Assembly (NCBI GenBank): GCA_950295325.1
Contig: OX485806.1
Coordinates: forward strand, 42,098,001 to 42,162,000
DNA: 64,000 nucleotides
DNA from: Polytrichum commune
Lineage: Eukaryota; Streptophyta; Polytrichopsida; Polytrichales; Polytrichaceae
Reading direction: 5' to 3'
The notes beneath the pieces were generated by a model, which worked only from the letters and a program-made list of their open reading frames with translations, ran no database searches and was not told the DNA's origin. Made by a program: the position numbers and the translations under genes. This document shows, piece by piece, positions 1 to 11,224 of the stretch (within the stretch, counting starts at the first letter, position 1; every line of letters starts with the position of its first letter).

Positions 1-1530
1 GCACATATCAAAGGCATCTGCACTGGAACCTTCACAAACCAACCACAAAATAATCAACACCTTCAGTAAAGAGATTGAATTGCAACCCATAATTTACACA
101 CAAAAAGTGAGAACATGCAAAGAACCAGGCTCATACATCCGGACTATTTCCTACTGTTAAGACACATTTCTCCAACTGATCATTTACAGGCTCGTCAAGT
201 AAACACAGGAACAAAAGTTCCAGAGTCAGATCAGCTATCAACAAGGGCACCATTGATGAAGCAATGAACTCTATATGACTGACTGCTAGGCCAGCAAAGT
301 ATGGTTCACAAATGCAAGCTGACGGCAAACAACCACAATCTCATGCTTAATCTTGTCACCCTCGGAGCCAAACATCACGAAAGGTGGACAACAAACAAGG
401 GTTTGAGGAGGTTGTCTGGGTTTGTACCCGAAGAACCCACAATTTCCTCCCACAAGCATATTCTAACTTGACACACATACAACAATGCAAGCATTGGTTG
501 CACCTCACACAAAATAGTGGAATGGGGCTCCAACTTGCTGGTCCTCCAAAACATGGAGTCGAAACAAGTTGCCTAAGGGAGAGTTAGGTTTTCAGATCTA
601 GAGTTTGGAGGAGAACATGCCGGTGTGACTGTGCGGGCGACCATTGACCACATGCCATGGTTCCAGTTTGGGCGGATGGAAAGAGAGAACACCCACAACC
701 CAAGAATAACAAAACCCAAGAAATTGATCCAACCCACATGCTGGATTTTGCACTCAATAATAGTTGGAGTTGTTCCTGGACCTTTGCCACACGTTTGTTG
801 CGATCGGCCTCATAGGTGTTTGGTTGTTGCTCAGCAAAGCCTTCATCCCAAACGCCCCCTCCCTCTTCCACACTCCCTTCCTACTATGTGTTCCCTCCCT
901 CCTGTGCGCTACCTCCATAGTCCCTGATGCACTCTATGTCCTCCCTTCCTTCCACAAACACTCGTTTACGCTTTGCCTCCCGCCTCTCCGCCTCCTTTTG
1001 CCCCTGGTCATTCAAGTTGGCCTCCCAATCCCCTATCCTCTGGTCGCAATTGCTCCCTCCCACGTCTCTTCTTCCCTCATCTGCATGCCTCAATTCGCAT
1101 TGACCTCTCCCTTCGATGCATTGGAATACATGTTGCAAAGAGCCAGTGCCAAGAAACTCGACCTCTCTGCTCGCCTGGACAACTCCAACGCCAGCATGCC
1201 GCAATAATTTGGCACGCCCAAAGAATCTCAGGCAGGCAGTCGTGGAGGACTTCTCCATGCGAAGGAAGGATTATACGCATACAACTCACTAACCTAGGCA
1301 CATACAATACCCTAGCTGAGGACATGGCTGAGGTGGGTGCCACATTCACCATGTTTGGTGACTGTCACCCACATGGGCAACTGCGTGGACGGACAACACA
1401 TCAGAAGTATTTGCAGCCTGCAAGGCATCTGATCATGTTCATATTTCTTTGCTAAGAACCCAATGATGAGTGGACATTATTGTGCAAATTACACAATGAC
1501 ACATTTTGTGCGTTCAAAGTAATTTTGCCC
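1..1530. other. intergenic, no gene recognised
   Basis: Short reading frames occur on both strands but none has a recognisable domain, and they overlap each other in several frames. Positions 840-1120 are markedly pyrimidine-rich on the plus strand (many CCCTCC and CTTCC runs), which by itself creates open frames. I see no splice-consistent gene here. Confidence 0.5.
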
Positions 1531-1539
1531 GCATGTGAG

Positions 1540-1735
1540 AAAGAATCATCATACCCTTGAATGCGTCCTAGTCCGGATGGAGAGTCCTTTGTCACACATA
1601 CTAGGCTATCCTTGACAAATGCAATTTTGTTCCATGAAGTGTGAGTGAAGTGGTGTGTATAACACCATTTTATTAACACATGCAAGCATTCACAAATGCT
1701 TGATCACCATACAATGTCAATGTAACAATTAACCA
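1540..1735. repeat. dispersed repeat, copy 1
   Basis: This segment shares an ordered series of words with 57855-58045: AGAATCATCA, CCTTGAATGCGT, TAGTCCGG.TGGAGA, TTGTTCCAT, GAAGTGGTGTGTATA.CACC, ATTCACAAA and ACAATGTCA, with similar spacing. The second copy lies directly after a copia integrase relic, so this may be a piece of an LTR or of a retrotransposon 3' region. No terminal motif or target duplication was found. Confidence 0.6.
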
Positions 1736-1739
1736 ATTG

Positions 1740-2330
1740 AATTCCCTTCATACGCAAATCTAATGGCCCTAACCCTCCCTATGAATTCACCCAAGCTCCC
1801 AAGTCCCTCTCCTTCGACAATGCATCCAATCCCATCCAACGACCTGCCTCAACCGTCTTAAATGTTGATGAAATCCTAGTATATCTAAATAACCTTCACA
1901 GTCTAATCAGTGCACGCAAGATTTTAAGAGGCAACTCAGTAGTTTAGTTTCGTCATTTCCATATTCATGAGATCTTCAGAAAGGTGTGCAACTCCACTGT
2001 TACTTGCTTACTGCCCGATTGAACCTCCCTAGTCGCATGGAGATCAAAGCTCCGGCGAACGCTTCTGCAAAGGAACGATGACTGTGATTTTGCCACAGTG
2101 CTTCTTCCTGTAAAGGATTTCATTGACGCACTTGTTCACCACACCGGCAATGTCATTCTCTTGCGAAACATATGCCACTCCATATTTAGGGAAGTCATCG
2201 GTGACATATTATGCATCTTGTTCAACAGGCGTGCAAGATCAAATTTCACAATTCTGCTTAGAATGAGTAATGTGCCTACAAAATTCAAGTTCTTGCACCA
2301 CCACTGTGGTGAGATACTACGCAGACTGCG
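1740..2330. other. intergenic, nothing recognised
   Basis: No coding or repeat signal that I can support. It may include the 3' flank of the broken gene that begins at 2333 on the minus strand. Confidence 0.4.
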
Positions 2331-2332
2331 AC

Positions 2333-4534
2333 CTAAAAACTGGGCCTTATGTATGTGCACCTAAACTTCACTACTTCGCAATCAAGTTCATGAGTTGTTT
2401 CAGAAGATTGTATGAATATCCCCGTAGTTTGCACCTCAGATTGCACATAGTTCACTCTCAACTTCTTTTGAGCCGTAGTATGCCAACTCATACCTGCATG
2501 TTGAGGTCCATTTCTTTGGAGCACAATCAATGGATCCCCCATGGCTAACATTGCCAAGGTGAAGGCATCGACGAGTTTTGCTATCGGTGGATTTTGTTTC
2601 GAAGTTTTGGGGAAAACTTTATGTAGTTCTTCTTTCAAGTGAGGTGGAAGCTCGTCTAGGACTCGAGACTGCTTTTGAATGAGCTTAGTCAAGTCTCCAA
2701 GGACACTCTTATGGATTTGGCCCTGGTCAGTATTGATACAAATTGTGATCACTAGCTTGAACATGCGCAAAACCACCAATGGCTAGTACATCCCTTTGTT
2801 TATTTTGGAGACGTTGAATCACTTCTCAAGCTCCAGGATGTTGACGAGAAGCTCAAGAATAAGGTCAGCAGCATCCTTTAGCAAATCTACAGCATTGCAA
2901 ATAGAGTTTGTTATATAGCTAATCAGAACTATGCTAGAAAGCTCAATGCCCAAAAGAACCTCCATACTACACTGAACATTTGAATTAGTGTGGCACAAAT
3001 ATCAGTGTGCTATGGTATTTAACGTGGGCTTCCTATCTTGTCATGTAGCACCAAGTGTACTCATTGCCACCCGTGGTTGCAAGACAACTTTTGTGAGTCA
3101 CACTATATCAAATGTTGTGTTTAGCCTCTGACCTCTAGGCGTTGTGGTGAGTACAATATATGCAGGTGTATAGGTTTCAACATCAACTCCTTGATCAGTG
3201 TACCAAAGCTCTACAATCCTACAACTCTACATCCCAACAAATGGACAAATTCCCCACAAATACAACTTCTTCATTGAATTTCTACCACTAATATTCTTTT
3301 GAGTCTCCTATACTAGATGAATTCTGAAGAAGGATTTAGCATCTTGTATCATCTTACATCATCTGCTACTATTCTTCCACCAGCAGAATGACATACATAG
3401 ATCAAAGTCGCCATGAAACTCAAAGAGTGGACAACAAAGCTTCAAAAGGAAATTCCACCGTAGGAACATACATAATATTCGGATTCGTGAAAGTATAAAC
3501 AAAATTAAACATCACTGCATGAGCTCTGTACCTTGCAGAATCCAGTGGCCACCAACACACCTTGAGTTAAGCAGAAAATAATAGTAAGGTTCATAATGCT
3601 TGCCGCCCATGTAACACAGTGCCATACTCTATGTAACGAGCATGCTCTTCAGGTGTGTGCAATATGCTTATGTTGCGATAACTCCTCTCTCAAAAAGGCT
3701 CGGAAACACCATTGGGGAGATGTATCCTGGTGCACAAAAGTCCTCCCAGGTGTAGACATCTCTCAAAGACAACATAAACCACTGATCCTTTCAGACAACC
3801 TCAAGTAGTTGAGTATCAAAGAATTGGGAGGCTAAATCTGCAAATTCCCAAACAGACAGTGTCTGCTCATTGTTTTTCTTTCCTAATGCACTGAGAGAAG
3901 AATTCACCAGCCAATGGGCTATTGAGTACTCAACAGTGACAGTACGCAGTTGTCTTGTCACACCTAAATAGGAATTTATACATTCCAACATTGGCTCATC
4001 TTCTTCTCTCCCCCTCCCTTCTGAAGCCCAATGCATTAATGAAAGACACAATGCACTCGCTCTAGTCGTTCCAAACCTTCATAAGATTTGGGACCTGATC
4101 CCTCAACAAGCCAGTAATAACTGTGTTATCGTCCCCTTCCTGTTTAATTGCACACTGTTCAATTACAATGCATCCAAGCTCTTGAAGTACAAGATGAGAG
4201 CTTAATAGCTGCAGCCTTATGACTTTCAACTTTCGCTCTTGCTTGTAGTTTTTTTCGTAGATCTCAATTTTGGCAGAGGTCACAGACTGAAAATGTGCAG
4301 TTCCTGTATGATGGCAGCATCCACATTGGATTTATGTTGCACCACCAGAGAGTTTGCATGCTCAAGTACTTGGATTACTTCATGGGTGAGGAGCTTTGGC
4401 CAACCTTTGTTGCCACCTTTCCACAAAATCTCCAAGGTTGCAAAATGGAGGAGCTTCTCCAATGCCAACGAGATTGAACCCGCTTTCTCAAAGAGTGTCG
4501 CTGCATATTTTGGGTTTCCACTTGCCTTGGCCAA
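2333..4534 (-). pseudogene. remnant of a TRANK1/UvrD-like helicase C-terminal region
   Basis: Four minus-strand blocks read in order as one degraded protein: 4534-4280, 4283-4062, 4051-3791 and 2860-2333. The first contains an LFEKAG helix-turn motif, then LWKGGNKGWP followed by a leucine-rich helix. The second has ELHIFS, SSHLVLQE and an LMKVWND-type end. The last has PLVVLRMFKLVITICIN, then ELPPHLKEEL and AMLAMGDPLIVL. This order and these motifs match my memory of the C-terminal region of large plant TPR-and-ankyrin (TRANK1-like) UvrD-helicase proteins: an LW....GWP block, an L...L...W..W block, then a GNPLV-type end. No helicase motif is in the window. Breaks include a frameshift near 4280, a stop between the second and third blocks, and stops near 2786 and 2819. 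It could instead be an exon series with introns that I cannot resolve, but the in-frame stops favour a pseudogene. The family assignment rests on memory and is moderate. Confidence 0.4.
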
Positions 4535-5745
4535 CTCGGCAGCCTTTTCAACATTCTTGAATAATCATGAAACTTTGTTCAAAATTTTCCCACTAATCAT
4601 ATATTGAGATTTCAATGTTGACATCTTTGAGAACACCTGAACAAAGCGACTCAGAAAGAGTAGAAGTACTACAAAATTGACTCCCACATGCTTCTCCAAT
4701 ATGAACAATTTTTACAAACTAATTGATAGGTAAAACTGGATACTGAATGCCACATACCTCACCACCTTCTCCGGAGTTAGACTTTCGTCCAAATGGTAGT
4801 CAAAGCAGCAATCTTGCGCTTGATGCTCCATAGCATCTGAGTGTTGAGGCGATGACTGTCTACAGCTTCCAGAATCCATACATACACACACATGACAACG
4901 TTCCGCACGGATTCGGCCAAAAACCTGACATGGATTATGAAATCTGAAATAATAACAACACATTTTGTTGCCAAGTTCATGTGTCCAACATGAACGCCTT
5001 GTACATGATCATACTCCTGCATCCGCGTATGTTTCGCATGCAACAATACTTCCTGTTTGTGCAAAAACCCGTTCCCCTGGAAAAATCGGTTGATGCTTGG
5101 GTAGTAGACACCCTGGGAGAGTACAAGCCCATCAAGGGAAAGGGGAGGAAATGACCAAAATACAAATGGCCCGGGGGGTGCCAATGACACCCGGCACGGG
5201 TGCCAAGCCACCCACATATGGTGGCCACCCTCGGCAGTGCATTGTGCAACCCATGAACGCCAACCCGCTTGCAACCTTTTGCCCAAAACCCAAACCCGAC
5301 ACCCAAAAAACGCCACCCAAGGCTACCAAAACGGTGGCGGTCACCTGAACGGGTTGACATGGCAACCATCACCCAAGTAAACCAAGTTACACCCAACTTT
5401 TGTTGGCATATACCCAAACTGCAGTCACGGCGGCAGTCAGACAGCGGGTTACAGTAAGAATGGCAGTGGATACAGACCCTGCCATCACCGCAGAGGAGGG
5501 TTGATTTGGACACGATTCCTTCTAGTGACGCCCTAACCGTGGAAAAATAAGCCTCCACTAACATTTGCAAACTACTTTCTTCAACCACAAAGCCTTACTA
5601 GCCATAAATTTAGATGTACCTACATCTAACGGTTAGCATGTATGGCCGATACCAACATAACTAACTTTCTCTAAAACTCCTAAATACAACGGTCGTCATT
5701 TCCTATTTTTTTGATCAAACAACTTTCATTTGCTTGATGTCATAT
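4535..5745. other. intergenic with a G+C-richer block
   Basis: Positions 5090-5470 are clearly richer in G+C than the surroundings, and are open in several frames on both strands for that reason. A minus-strand stretch near 4850-4757 ends at a plausible donor (GTATGT) and could be a stray exon, but no family is recognised. Confidence 0.4.
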
Positions 5746-5749
5746 TCTG

Positions 5750-5965
5750 CTTGCACCTTCATCTACTTGATGCTTCATCTGTTTGATGTCGTATTCCACT
5801 TGTGTCTTTATTTATTCAACGCAATCCTCGACTCACACCTTCATCCATTTGACACAGTCCTCCACTCATGCCTTCGTCTACTCACATCTTCATCCATTCG
5901 ACGCTTCATCTGTTCGACACAGTTATCCACTCACGTTTTCATCCACTCGACATCATGCTGGTCTT
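5750..5965. repeat. 33-bp minisatellite
   Basis: Imperfect tandem units of about 33 bp built on TTCATCCATTTGACAC.GTCCTCCACTCA-type sequence. Three successive units align at exact 33-bp spacing between about 5785 and 5880, and further diverged units run to about 5960. The period is a multiple of three, so the frames stay open and give a repetitive peptide. I do not regard that peptide as a gene. Confidence 0.7.
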
Positions 5966-6505
5966 TGTCTCTTGTCTAATTATCTTAATAATACCAATTA
6001 AATGATTTTAATCTAGTTTCTAATAACTAATTTCATTTTTTATTAAATCGTGAACCTCAATCCAAACTGCGAAGGTTTGGTTGGTTCACGGTGGGTAAAT
6101 AGTAAAATTCCTCTAAAATGTGAAGGTAAAAATAACTCAAAATAATTTACACATACTTATGTAGTAAAATCTTCTTTGTATTTGCCTACATATTATTTCC
6201 TACTTTACCACTAGCTCATTTCATCAATCAATGCAACCAATCAGATTTGAAACCGAGTTGGTGCATACCTAACATCATTCTCTTAAACTACGCGCATCCA
6301 AAAGCGGATGCTTTAAACTCTGGTTGCTACCTATATATTCATTGTTTAGGGTAACTTCAAGTGGGGTTGTTTTTTTCCGCTCAACATCATACCGTTTAAT
6401 TGTTTAAATATTTTAATAATTCTAATTAACTAACATTGGTTTAATTTCTAACAACTTACTTTCTTTTTTAATAGACCGTGAGCCTTAACTTAAATCACAA
6501 ACGGT
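5945..6505. repeat. direct duplication of an AT-rich block
   Basis: The blocks 5945-6075 and 6377-6505 are diverged direct copies about 430 bp apart. Both run CTC.ACATCAT, then TTTTAATAAT or CTTAATAAT, AATTA, TTTCTAA.AACT, then a T-rich run, AAT..ACCGTGA or AATCGTGA, and CAAAC.GCGAAGG or CACAAACGG. A partial third copy may lie near 6595-6660. They could be LTR pieces or an old segmental duplication. Confidence 0.5.
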
Positions 6506-6795
6506 ATGGATGGCACAAATGTGTCGGTCGTATGCAGGACACTTTGTAAGTGTAACGGACCAAGAATCTCTCAATTATTTTGGCCAGTGACGTTCCATTG
6601 GATTGTACGTCATAATTTTAGTAATAGTCATTAGATCTAATTAACTAGGTGTTTTCCTTTTTTATTTAATTATTGTAACCAACCTTGAGGTGGAGTTTTG
6701 GTGTAAAAACGTACCATTAGTGGGGCATCGAGAGTGAGGGGGACATGGTTTGGCACTAGAAATAGTATTATACAGCATGATATGTGTAAGAAAGT

Positions 6796-7195
6796 TTACA
6801 CCTTGTAGGCTTTACAACACTTGTTGTTAGTGCAGGTTGGGAAATAAGTGTTATCCAAAGTGGCCAAGTGAATGAAGTTATTGGGATATGTTTCCATCAC
6901 CCAATATGGCCTTAGCCAAAGGGCATCAAACTTCCCTATGAATACCAATTGTTTAGCATCTTGGAGCATTACCAAAATACCAGGGGTGAATTCACGCATT
7001 TTGTGTTTCTTATCCAAAAAAATCTTACACCGTCGCTGCGTCATTTCCACATGTTGCGCACTAAGGCGTAGGGACTCATTAAGACCCTCTAACATGAGCG
7101 TACTGTCTCGAATGGATTTGAAGATAGGCATGCATGCTTTAATCGCGATATGAAAGAAGGGGATCTCCAACTCTATGGAATTTTGGCTTTATTGG
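6796..7195 (-). pseudogene. Ty3/gypsy pol C-terminal fragment
   Basis: The minus strand encodes the region that follows the integrase core in many Ty3/gypsy polyproteins: an IELEIPF start near 7190, an RCKIFLDKKHKMREF block, GKFDALWLRPYWV and a final CCKAYKV. In intact elements this reads roughly as a charged helix, a 'DKKHK' block, then a small beta domain that includes 'GPY'. Integrase catalytic residues, reverse transcriptase and LTRs are missing, so this is an orphan 3' piece of pol. It lies about 290 bp downstream (minus sense) of the LINE fragment and has the same orientation. Confidence 0.8.
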
Positions 7196-7487
7196 TGGTT
7201 ACTTCTTATTGCATGTTCCATTGAAGGAATGGAACTAGGTGTTTGCCAAAGTATGTGTGTGGTTCAATTTGGGTGAGATTGTGGAAGTTTTTAAGTTTGG
7301 AAGGTGATGTTTTTGGGTTTATATGTATGTTTTGATGTTTGGTTTGAGTTTGGAGATATCGGAACATCTTGTGATGATACATTTGGATAAGTTAAGCTCC
7401 ATATGTGCCCATTATGAGAATTTTGTAGTTTCATATTTTATGGTTGTAGGTTGTAGATTGTTGATGTCCATGATAATGATCGCTAGG

Positions 7488-9560
7488 TCATTTTTGTATG
7501 TTGTGGTGTTGCATGATGTTCATGTAGTGTTGACGTAGTAGTTGGAGTAATTTTTTTTCTAGCCATATGAGTTGTGGTTCTAGGAAAATGATCAACATGT
7601 ATGGGCTTAATGTGTCACCTTGGATGGTTCCTTTAATGATTTGGAGGGGTAATGTCAATCCAAAGTGATTTTGGTTGTCTATGAATATGTTGCCTACCAA
7701 CTCTACAACATCCTAAGGGTAGCCCATGCCATCCATAATTGCTAGTAATGGACCGTGGTCAATGGAACCAAATGCGTTTTCCAAAGTCAATTGTAGGCTA
7801 CTTATATGCCTTTGTTAATAAGTATTGTTTCTTCAAGTGTTGCTAGAATAATTTGGATATGTCTTTTGGTATTACGTTGGGGAAGGAAGATTTTTTGGGC
7901 TCAACTGTAGCAATTTATATTTTTCTTCATAACTTGTGACGAGGGATGTTAATGTGCTAGTGTGCAATTTGTATATGGTCTTGACTAATGCTATGGGTCT
8001 ATAGTTTGTCAATAGTAACAGGTCTTTTTTAAGTAGTAGGATGGTTTTTCTATGTTTCCAAAAGGGGTATTTTCTTTTGCTTGTAGCATTGTTGGAAGAG
8101 TATGAATAGCATGGGTAGATCACTTAGTGCATTTTAAAAACGACGTGCGGCATAATATAGAGAGGATTAAAATCATTGAAATAAAAATTATAAAGGAATT
8201 CCAAATAATGAAGGGGCCATTAAATGTAGACAATCCCATTATAAGTAAGTTAGATGGACATAAAACGTGGGCCATTATTTTTTTGTAAAATTAATATAGG
8301 GGCTGAAGATAAGGATCCTAGAAGGTATGTTTAGTATGGTATGTAAAGGGGTTCACAACGTGGGAGTCTGGGTAACTCCAACTCTTAGATCATGAATTCT
8401 GCTTGTTTTTTTGTGTAAACTGCTGGTATTTTGTCTTCCTCTAAACCCTAAACTCACATGCACATGCAACTCCAGAATTACAGGACTCCTAAATCGCTGC
8501 CGTTCTTCCCGTTTTCAAATGAGTTTGGATCAACATTTTGTAAACCGCATGTTGTGTTTGTGAACACACGGACACTTTTCCTTTGTTTCCACCCTTGTCC
8601 TATTTGTGGGGTACTTGGGGTTATTTTGTACGTGCTGTAACATTATGGACTCCACCCTAAATTGTAAATTCTGAACCCGCTATACTATGTTCTGTGTTTT
8701 TGGTCACTTGCATTGCAATGACCGCTATGGTATTTGTGTTGACATCTCCTATGTGTTTTCATCATAACCATGTTTGCAATGGTATTACTTTGCTATGGTC
8801 TCCTATGTGTTTTCTTCATAACTCTATTTGCAATGGTATTGTTGTTCGCACCCTTCTTTGTTTCCATGCTTTCCCTCAACACTCGTCAATTGCGTTAGGA
8901 AGTAGATTAGCTTTTATTACTTAAAAAGAATATAGAGTACAAAAAATTGCAGTGACTTGGACAATATAAGTAATGGAAGGGTGCAAACAAATGGGCCATT
9001 TTTGAAATTTAAGTAATTATAGGGAGGCTTTAATTCAACTCTTGAAGGTAAATAGCCCCCCCCCCCAAAAAAAAACCCCCAGCCGCACGTGGTGCACAAA
9101 AATGCTTTAGAGTGATCTACCCGTGATGAATAGTAAGTCATGAAAGGGTGATAGGAGTGCTTTGATTATTTCATTTGGTATGTTGTCAGGCCCTAGTGCC
9201 TTGCCATGTGTTAATATTTTGAGAATGTTGTCATACATTTTTCTAGAAAAATTATCAAAGATAGATGTGATGGGGGACCGGGGGTTCCTCTAATTTCTAA
9301 TATGGTGCCTTTAGGTCAGCACACATGCATATGTTTGGATGACCAATGGGTCTTTGCAAGTGGAGGCTTGTTTTTTGAAAGACAGTTGTTGAAATATGTG
9401 TGATGCAGTGGTTATGTGTACCAGATTTGATATGATGTTGTTGTGGTCGTTTAGACAATCCAAGGTAAGTCAGTCGAGAATTTTAATATTTTTTTGCGGA
9501 CCATTTTAGGTTTATTGTTTACTAATGTCATGTATTCTTTTGAAAGAATTTAAGCCTTTT
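7488..9560 (-). mobile_element. LINE reverse-transcriptase fragment, split by a hAT-like insertion
   Basis: Read on the minus strand, the left-hand LINE aligns with the LINE at 58.7-64 kb. From 9560 downward it shows a diverged pre-RT region, GKALGPDNI (about 9200), NYRPIAL (about 8000), a NAFGSIDHGPLLAIMDGMGYP block (about 7750) and the KGTIQGDTLSP motif (about 7620). Several stops and frameshifts break it. Positions 8110-9125 are a later insertion: deleting it with one target duplication restores HDLLFILFQQCY, which matches HDMLFLFFQQCY in the right-hand copy. The LINE retains the N-A-F-G block but its motif A aspartate position is lost in decay. Neither LINE end nor a poly(A) tail is visible. 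Confidence 0.85.
8110..9125. mobile_element. non-autonomous hAT-like DNA transposon (1016 bp)
   Basis: The element is flanked by a perfect 8-bp direct repeat, ATGAATAG, at 8102-8109 and 9126-9133. Its ends are inverted repeats: CATGGGTAGATCACT at the left, and CACGGGTAGATCACT read inward from the right. A weaker continuation of about 10 bp ends in GCATTTT on both sides. An 8-bp target duplication with termini beginning CA.GGG is typical of hAT elements. No transposase is encoded; the interior has only short frames, plus C and A homopolymers near 9054-9075. The site lies inside the reverse-transcriptase frame of a LINE, and removal restores the reading frame, which fixes the boundaries to the base. 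Confidence 0.9.
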
Positions 9561-9596
9561 AGGGTTGTTTGTTTGGCAGTTATTTTTGTGTTTCAG

Positions 9597-9643
9597 GGTC
9601 ACAATAATTTGAGCACCACATTGTCCCACAAATTATTGTGACC
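9597..9643. repeat. perfect 15-bp inverted repeat (hairpin)
   Basis: GGTCACAATAATTTG at 9597-9611 is matched exactly by its reverse complement at 9629-9643, around a 17-base loop. It lies just beyond the 5' end of the recognisable minus-strand LINE. It could be the collapsed core of a foldback element or a hairpin terminator-like structure. No target duplication is visible around it. Confidence 0.85.
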
Positions 9644-9649
9644 TACCAC

Positions 9650-10567
9650 TCTCTCATTTGGTTAAGTATTTCTCTTAAGTGCTCAATTTGTACACTCTTA
9701 TGTGCAATGAGATTGCCTTTGCGAATAGGTTGCTTCTTTACCCATGCAAAATACCTTGGGTCATAGTCAAATAATAAAAAGTTTCAAATTTGTCTATTAT
9801 GTCTTTTAACAACTGCAATCCAAAAAACAAATAAATAACCGATCTAAAATTTATTGCTATGGTCATCGGGCAACCTAATTGCACATATTGGTGTAGTTTC
9901 TACACATGCACATGCACTTTGTATGCAACTTATAAAACTTGTGCATAGTCTGATAATTGTCATGAGAGATCGCTCATCCAAGAGCGAATAGGTTATAATA
10001 ATTTGTCAGACTTTTGAATCCATAGAGGTGCGATATCATCCATTCTTTCCAAGTTTTGTCCATGAGCTCATCAAGGTGATATCCGACTCGAGTAAGTGGA
10101 TGACTTATCACTTCCATGATTTTTCTTCCACTCTCCTCTTGTTGGTTAACTAGTCCAAAATTAGTAGATTCAAGTTAATATGTGGGCATAGGCTAGAATC
10201 ACATGTAGGACTGAGGCAGCCTCACAAGACCAATCAGATCATTTCATGCTTGACTCTAAAGTCAAATAAATCTTTAGTATGCAAATTGATCATGCTCAAA
10301 CTTGAGATAAATTTGATATAAGAGTCCGATTGGCTTAGGATTTGTGCCACTCAAGTAAAGGGGTTTATCAAAAATTGACCTCATATAGGTTTATGGTTGT
10401 TTCATCCCAAATTCTTAATTTTACAAGATTGATATAGAGTCTCTGATGTTAGCATTGGGTTTCAACATGCTAATAAAGAAATACTCAAGCTTTAAAATGT
10501 TTCCAATGTTTTCACCTTCAACTTACTTGAGTGGCTTAAATCATTGGCTAGTCACCTCCAACATATG
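9650..10567. other. intergenic, faint minus-strand coding signal
   Basis: A minus-strand stretch near 10150-9990 reads without stops for about 50 codons with a protein-like composition (NQQEESGRKIMEV, DKTWKEWMISHLYGF) but matches no family that I know. It may belong with the broken frame at 10568-11224. Nothing else is supported. Confidence 0.3.
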
Positions 10568-11224
10568 TCATAGAGGACATTGTATTTCATCTTTACAAAT
10601 GCCATAATGCAATTTTTGCCCACAATTTAAGTCTAGGGTCTCATGCAATGTAGCAATAACCTGTCGCAATATTTGAGGAGAAATTTTTTTTTTTTGGTCA
10701 AGTATAGTGATCTCTATGGTGTTCAAATTGGTGAGGGGGTTCAATAAGACATCACACTTACTCCAACACATTGGACAAGTAACCCAATGGTTGGCTTAGA
10801 GAGACAATATTCTAATAGCATCTCTATGGCTACCACCATCTCCTTGCAACAATATTTTCGAGGCAACACATGCATAATGATCATCACTGCATCCCACCAC
10901 ATCTCTTGAACATGTCAACAAAGATTTGAAGGCACCAAAATGAAGAGGGGACTTTATTTTTGTGTAAGTATATAGTGGGTCTTCTATCCCAATCAAACCA
11001 CTCTTAATTCTAAAAAGTCTTACATCAAAGATTACATAGTTAATATGCGTAAAATAGTCTAACACATTTTTGGGACTATAAAACCATAATTTTCTATTTG
11101 GTTCAGCATAACATGTATATTTTGTTCGAATTTTGACACGTGTTGTTATCTCATTGGTTCTTATGCTCGAAAATCCCACATGGATATTCCATTCCAATAT
11201 CATAAGTGGTGAACCAAAGAGCAT
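10568..11224 (-). pseudogene. unrecognised cysteine-containing reading frame, broken by one stop
   Basis: Blocks 11224-10796 (142 codons) and 10771-10568 (67 codons) lie in the same minus-strand frame. A single TAA near 10796 separates them, so together they form about 218 nearly continuous codons, unusual for such AT-rich DNA. Around the stop lies HWVTCPMCWSKCD, and further on LNCGQKLHYGIC and IQCPL, giving spaced Cys residues that could bind zinc. The upstream part is rich in aromatic and charged residues and has GCSDDHYACVASKILLQGDGG. I do not recognise a family. It could be a gene relic, an exon set, or part of a transposon. No LTR or terminal repeat was found around it. Confidence 0.35.

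Noticed and set aside
764-1455. Overlapping open frames of 91-160 codons on both strands
   Set aside because: They arise from a pyrimidine-rich tract, overlap in opposite strands and frames, and show no domain or splice support.
5097-5470. Plastid or mitochondrial insertion suggested by the higher G+C
   Set aside because: No organelle gene or ribosomal sequence could be recognised in it.
4777-5588. Two minus-strand frames of 179 and 203 codons, considered as a hAT transposase piece (ILEAVDSH.. resembles a DUF659-type phrase)
   Set aside because: The resemblance is a handful of residues, the rest is not transposase-like, and the frame stays open mainly because of G+C-rich sequence.
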